Shown here: positions 63,195 to 64,000 of the stretch, piece after piece | How positions within the stretch are numbered: the first letter of the stretch is position 1 | How the letters are laid out: each line of letters begins with the position of its first letter | From: Paenibacillus sonchi | Lineage (GTDB): Bacteria; Bacillota; Bacilli; Paenibacillales; Paenibacillaceae | Direction of reading: 5' to 3' | Length of the DNA: 64,000 nt | Assembly (NCBI RefSeq): GCF_016772475.1 | Contig: NZ_CP068595.1 | Location: 4,154,001 to 4,218,000 of the forward strand | Made by a program: the position numbers and the translations under genes | Notes under the pieces: generated by a model | What the model saw: only the letters and a program-made list of their open reading frames with translations | Database searches by the model: none | What the model was told of the DNA's origin: nothing

Positions 63195-64000
63195 ATGATC
63201 ACGAATAACAGTCAGCAAACCGGAGATACAGGCAAATCCATGCATTCTTATTTGGCCCCGCTGGTCCAGCAGATTCAGCCTTCGGGCATCCGCAAGTTTT
63301 TTGATCTGGCGGCAGGCAGCAAAGATATTATCTCCCTTGGGGTCGGAGAGCCGGACTTCAAGACGCCTTGGCATGTCAGGGAAGCCTGCGTATATTCGCT
63401 GGAGAGGGGGTTCACCGGCTATACCTCGAATGCGGGCATGCCGGAGCTGCGGGAAGGCATCGCCGAATACCTGTACACCCGTTTCGAAGTAGAATACAAT
63501 CCGGCCAATGAGATCATCGCCACAGTAGGCGGCAGTGAAGCGATTGATCTGGCGCTGCGCGCCTTAATCTCGCCCGGAGATGAAATTCTAATTCCGGAGC
63601 CCTGCTATATTTCCTACTCGCCGATTACTGCAATAGGCGGAGGGATTCCCGTAGGCATTGAGACATTCGGGGAGGATAACTTCAAGCTTACCGCCGAGGG
63701 GCTGGAAGCCAAGATTACTCCGCGTTCCAAAATCCTCATTCTCTGTTATCCCAGCAATCCGACAGGAGCGATCATGAGCCGTGAGGATTGGGAACCAATC
63801 GCCAGGGTTGTGGAGAAACATGATCTCATCGTGATTTCAGATGAAATCTATGCCGAGCTGACGTACAGCGGCGCCCATGTCAGCTTCGCTTCCCTGCCGG
63901 GCATGAAGGACCGGACCATTCTGGTCAGCGGTTTTTCCAAGGCTTTTGCCATGACAGGCTGGCGAATGGGTTATGCTTGCGGCCACCCGGATCTGATCGC
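63195..64000 (+). CDS. alaT: Class I/II aminotransferase (AlaT-like), cut by the window edge
   Basis: The first 268 codons of a PLP-dependent aminotransferase are present, and the frame runs off the right edge without a stop. Marks are ISLGVGEPDFKTPWHV, GFTGYTSNAGMPELREGIAEYL, VGGSEAIDLALRALISPGDE, CYPSNPTGAIMSRED, DEIYAELTYSG (PLP-binding Asp and Tyr) and SGFSKAFAMTGWRMGYACG (Schiff-base Lys). Linkage to alaR suggests it makes alanine from pyruvate and glutamate. AAGGAAGTAATCAT precedes the ATG at 63195. Confidence 0.93.
   Translation, partial: MITNNSQQTGDTGKSMHSYLAPLVQQIQPSGIRKFFDLAAGSKDIISLGVGEPDFKTPWHVREACVYSLERGFTGYTSNAGMPELREGIAEYLYTRFEVEYNPANEIIATVGGSEAIDLALRALISPGDEILIPEPCYISYSPITAIGGGIPVGIETFGEDNFKLTAEGLEAKITPRSKILILCYPSNPTGAIMSREDWEPIARVVEKHDLIVISDEIYAELTYSGAHVSFASLPGMKDRTILVSGFSKAFAMTGWRMGYACGHPDLI

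Overview
The window looks like a chromosomal segment of a Paenibacillus-type, spore-forming, low-to-mid-GC Firmicute. Evidence: Bacillus-like gene orders (glcT-ptsG-ptsH-ptsI, galK-galE-galT, T-box-pheS-pheT-zapA...mutS2-DUF350, alaR-alaT), strong GGAGG ribosome binding sites, CotF-type spore coat proteins, a YesM/YesN-type two-component pair, and long intergenic spacers full of hairpin-forming repeats. This identification is an inference; there is no rRNA in the window.

Layout. 0-5 kb: end of a YesM-like kinase, its AraC-type response regulator, and a GH3 glycosidase broken by a frameshift. 5-14 kb: ilvD, a membrane acyltransferase, an alpha/beta hydrolase, a HAD phosphatase, a sirtuin, an aldo/keto reductase, and repeat-rich spacers including a MITE-like element. 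13.5-18.5 kb: an AraC regulator divergent from the Leloir operon galKET. 19-26 kb: an iron-type alcohol dehydrogenase, an NfeD-flotillin pair behind a sigmaW-like promoter, and an ABC exporter pair. 25.8-31.2 kb: the glucose PTS control unit with glcT, an RNA antiterminator site, ptsG and ptsHI. 31.3-35.2 kb: two secreted paralogues, an ECF-like sigma factor and a membrane anti-sigma protein that appear to share a DUF4367-like domain. 35.5-40 kb: a pullulanase carrying two frameshifts and a PAS-GGDEF protein. 40.3-53.5 kb: T-box-pheST, a ZapA with a roughly 600-residue coiled-coil tail, an IS200-type element, a CuA-like lipoprotein, a GGDEF protein, a YvlD-like protein, mutS2 and a DUF350 protein. 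53.5-64 kb: a zinc-ribbon protein, an MFS permease, a DcuS/DcuR-like two-component system, a flavocytochrome-c-type lipoprotein reductase, an FAD oxidoreductase, two coat proteins, and alaR-alaT (alaT runs off the right edge).

Two things run through the whole window. First, at least eight single-base indels, most of them in short G or C runs, break or fuse otherwise intact conserved genes. This pattern suggests base-calling or assembly error more than gene decay. Second, the spacers hold several separate repeat families: 51-bp-period hairpin arrays, a GTGGAAAAAG family, a GTGCAATAGAAT family, a MITE, and 11-bp and 17-bp tandem repeats.

The most unusual biology is the sigma/anti-sigma locus with free-standing secreted copies of what looks like the anti-sigma sensor domain. 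Next are the giant ZapA and a surface-anchored fumarate-reductase-like flavoprotein that lacks the usual heme or FMN electron-entry domains.
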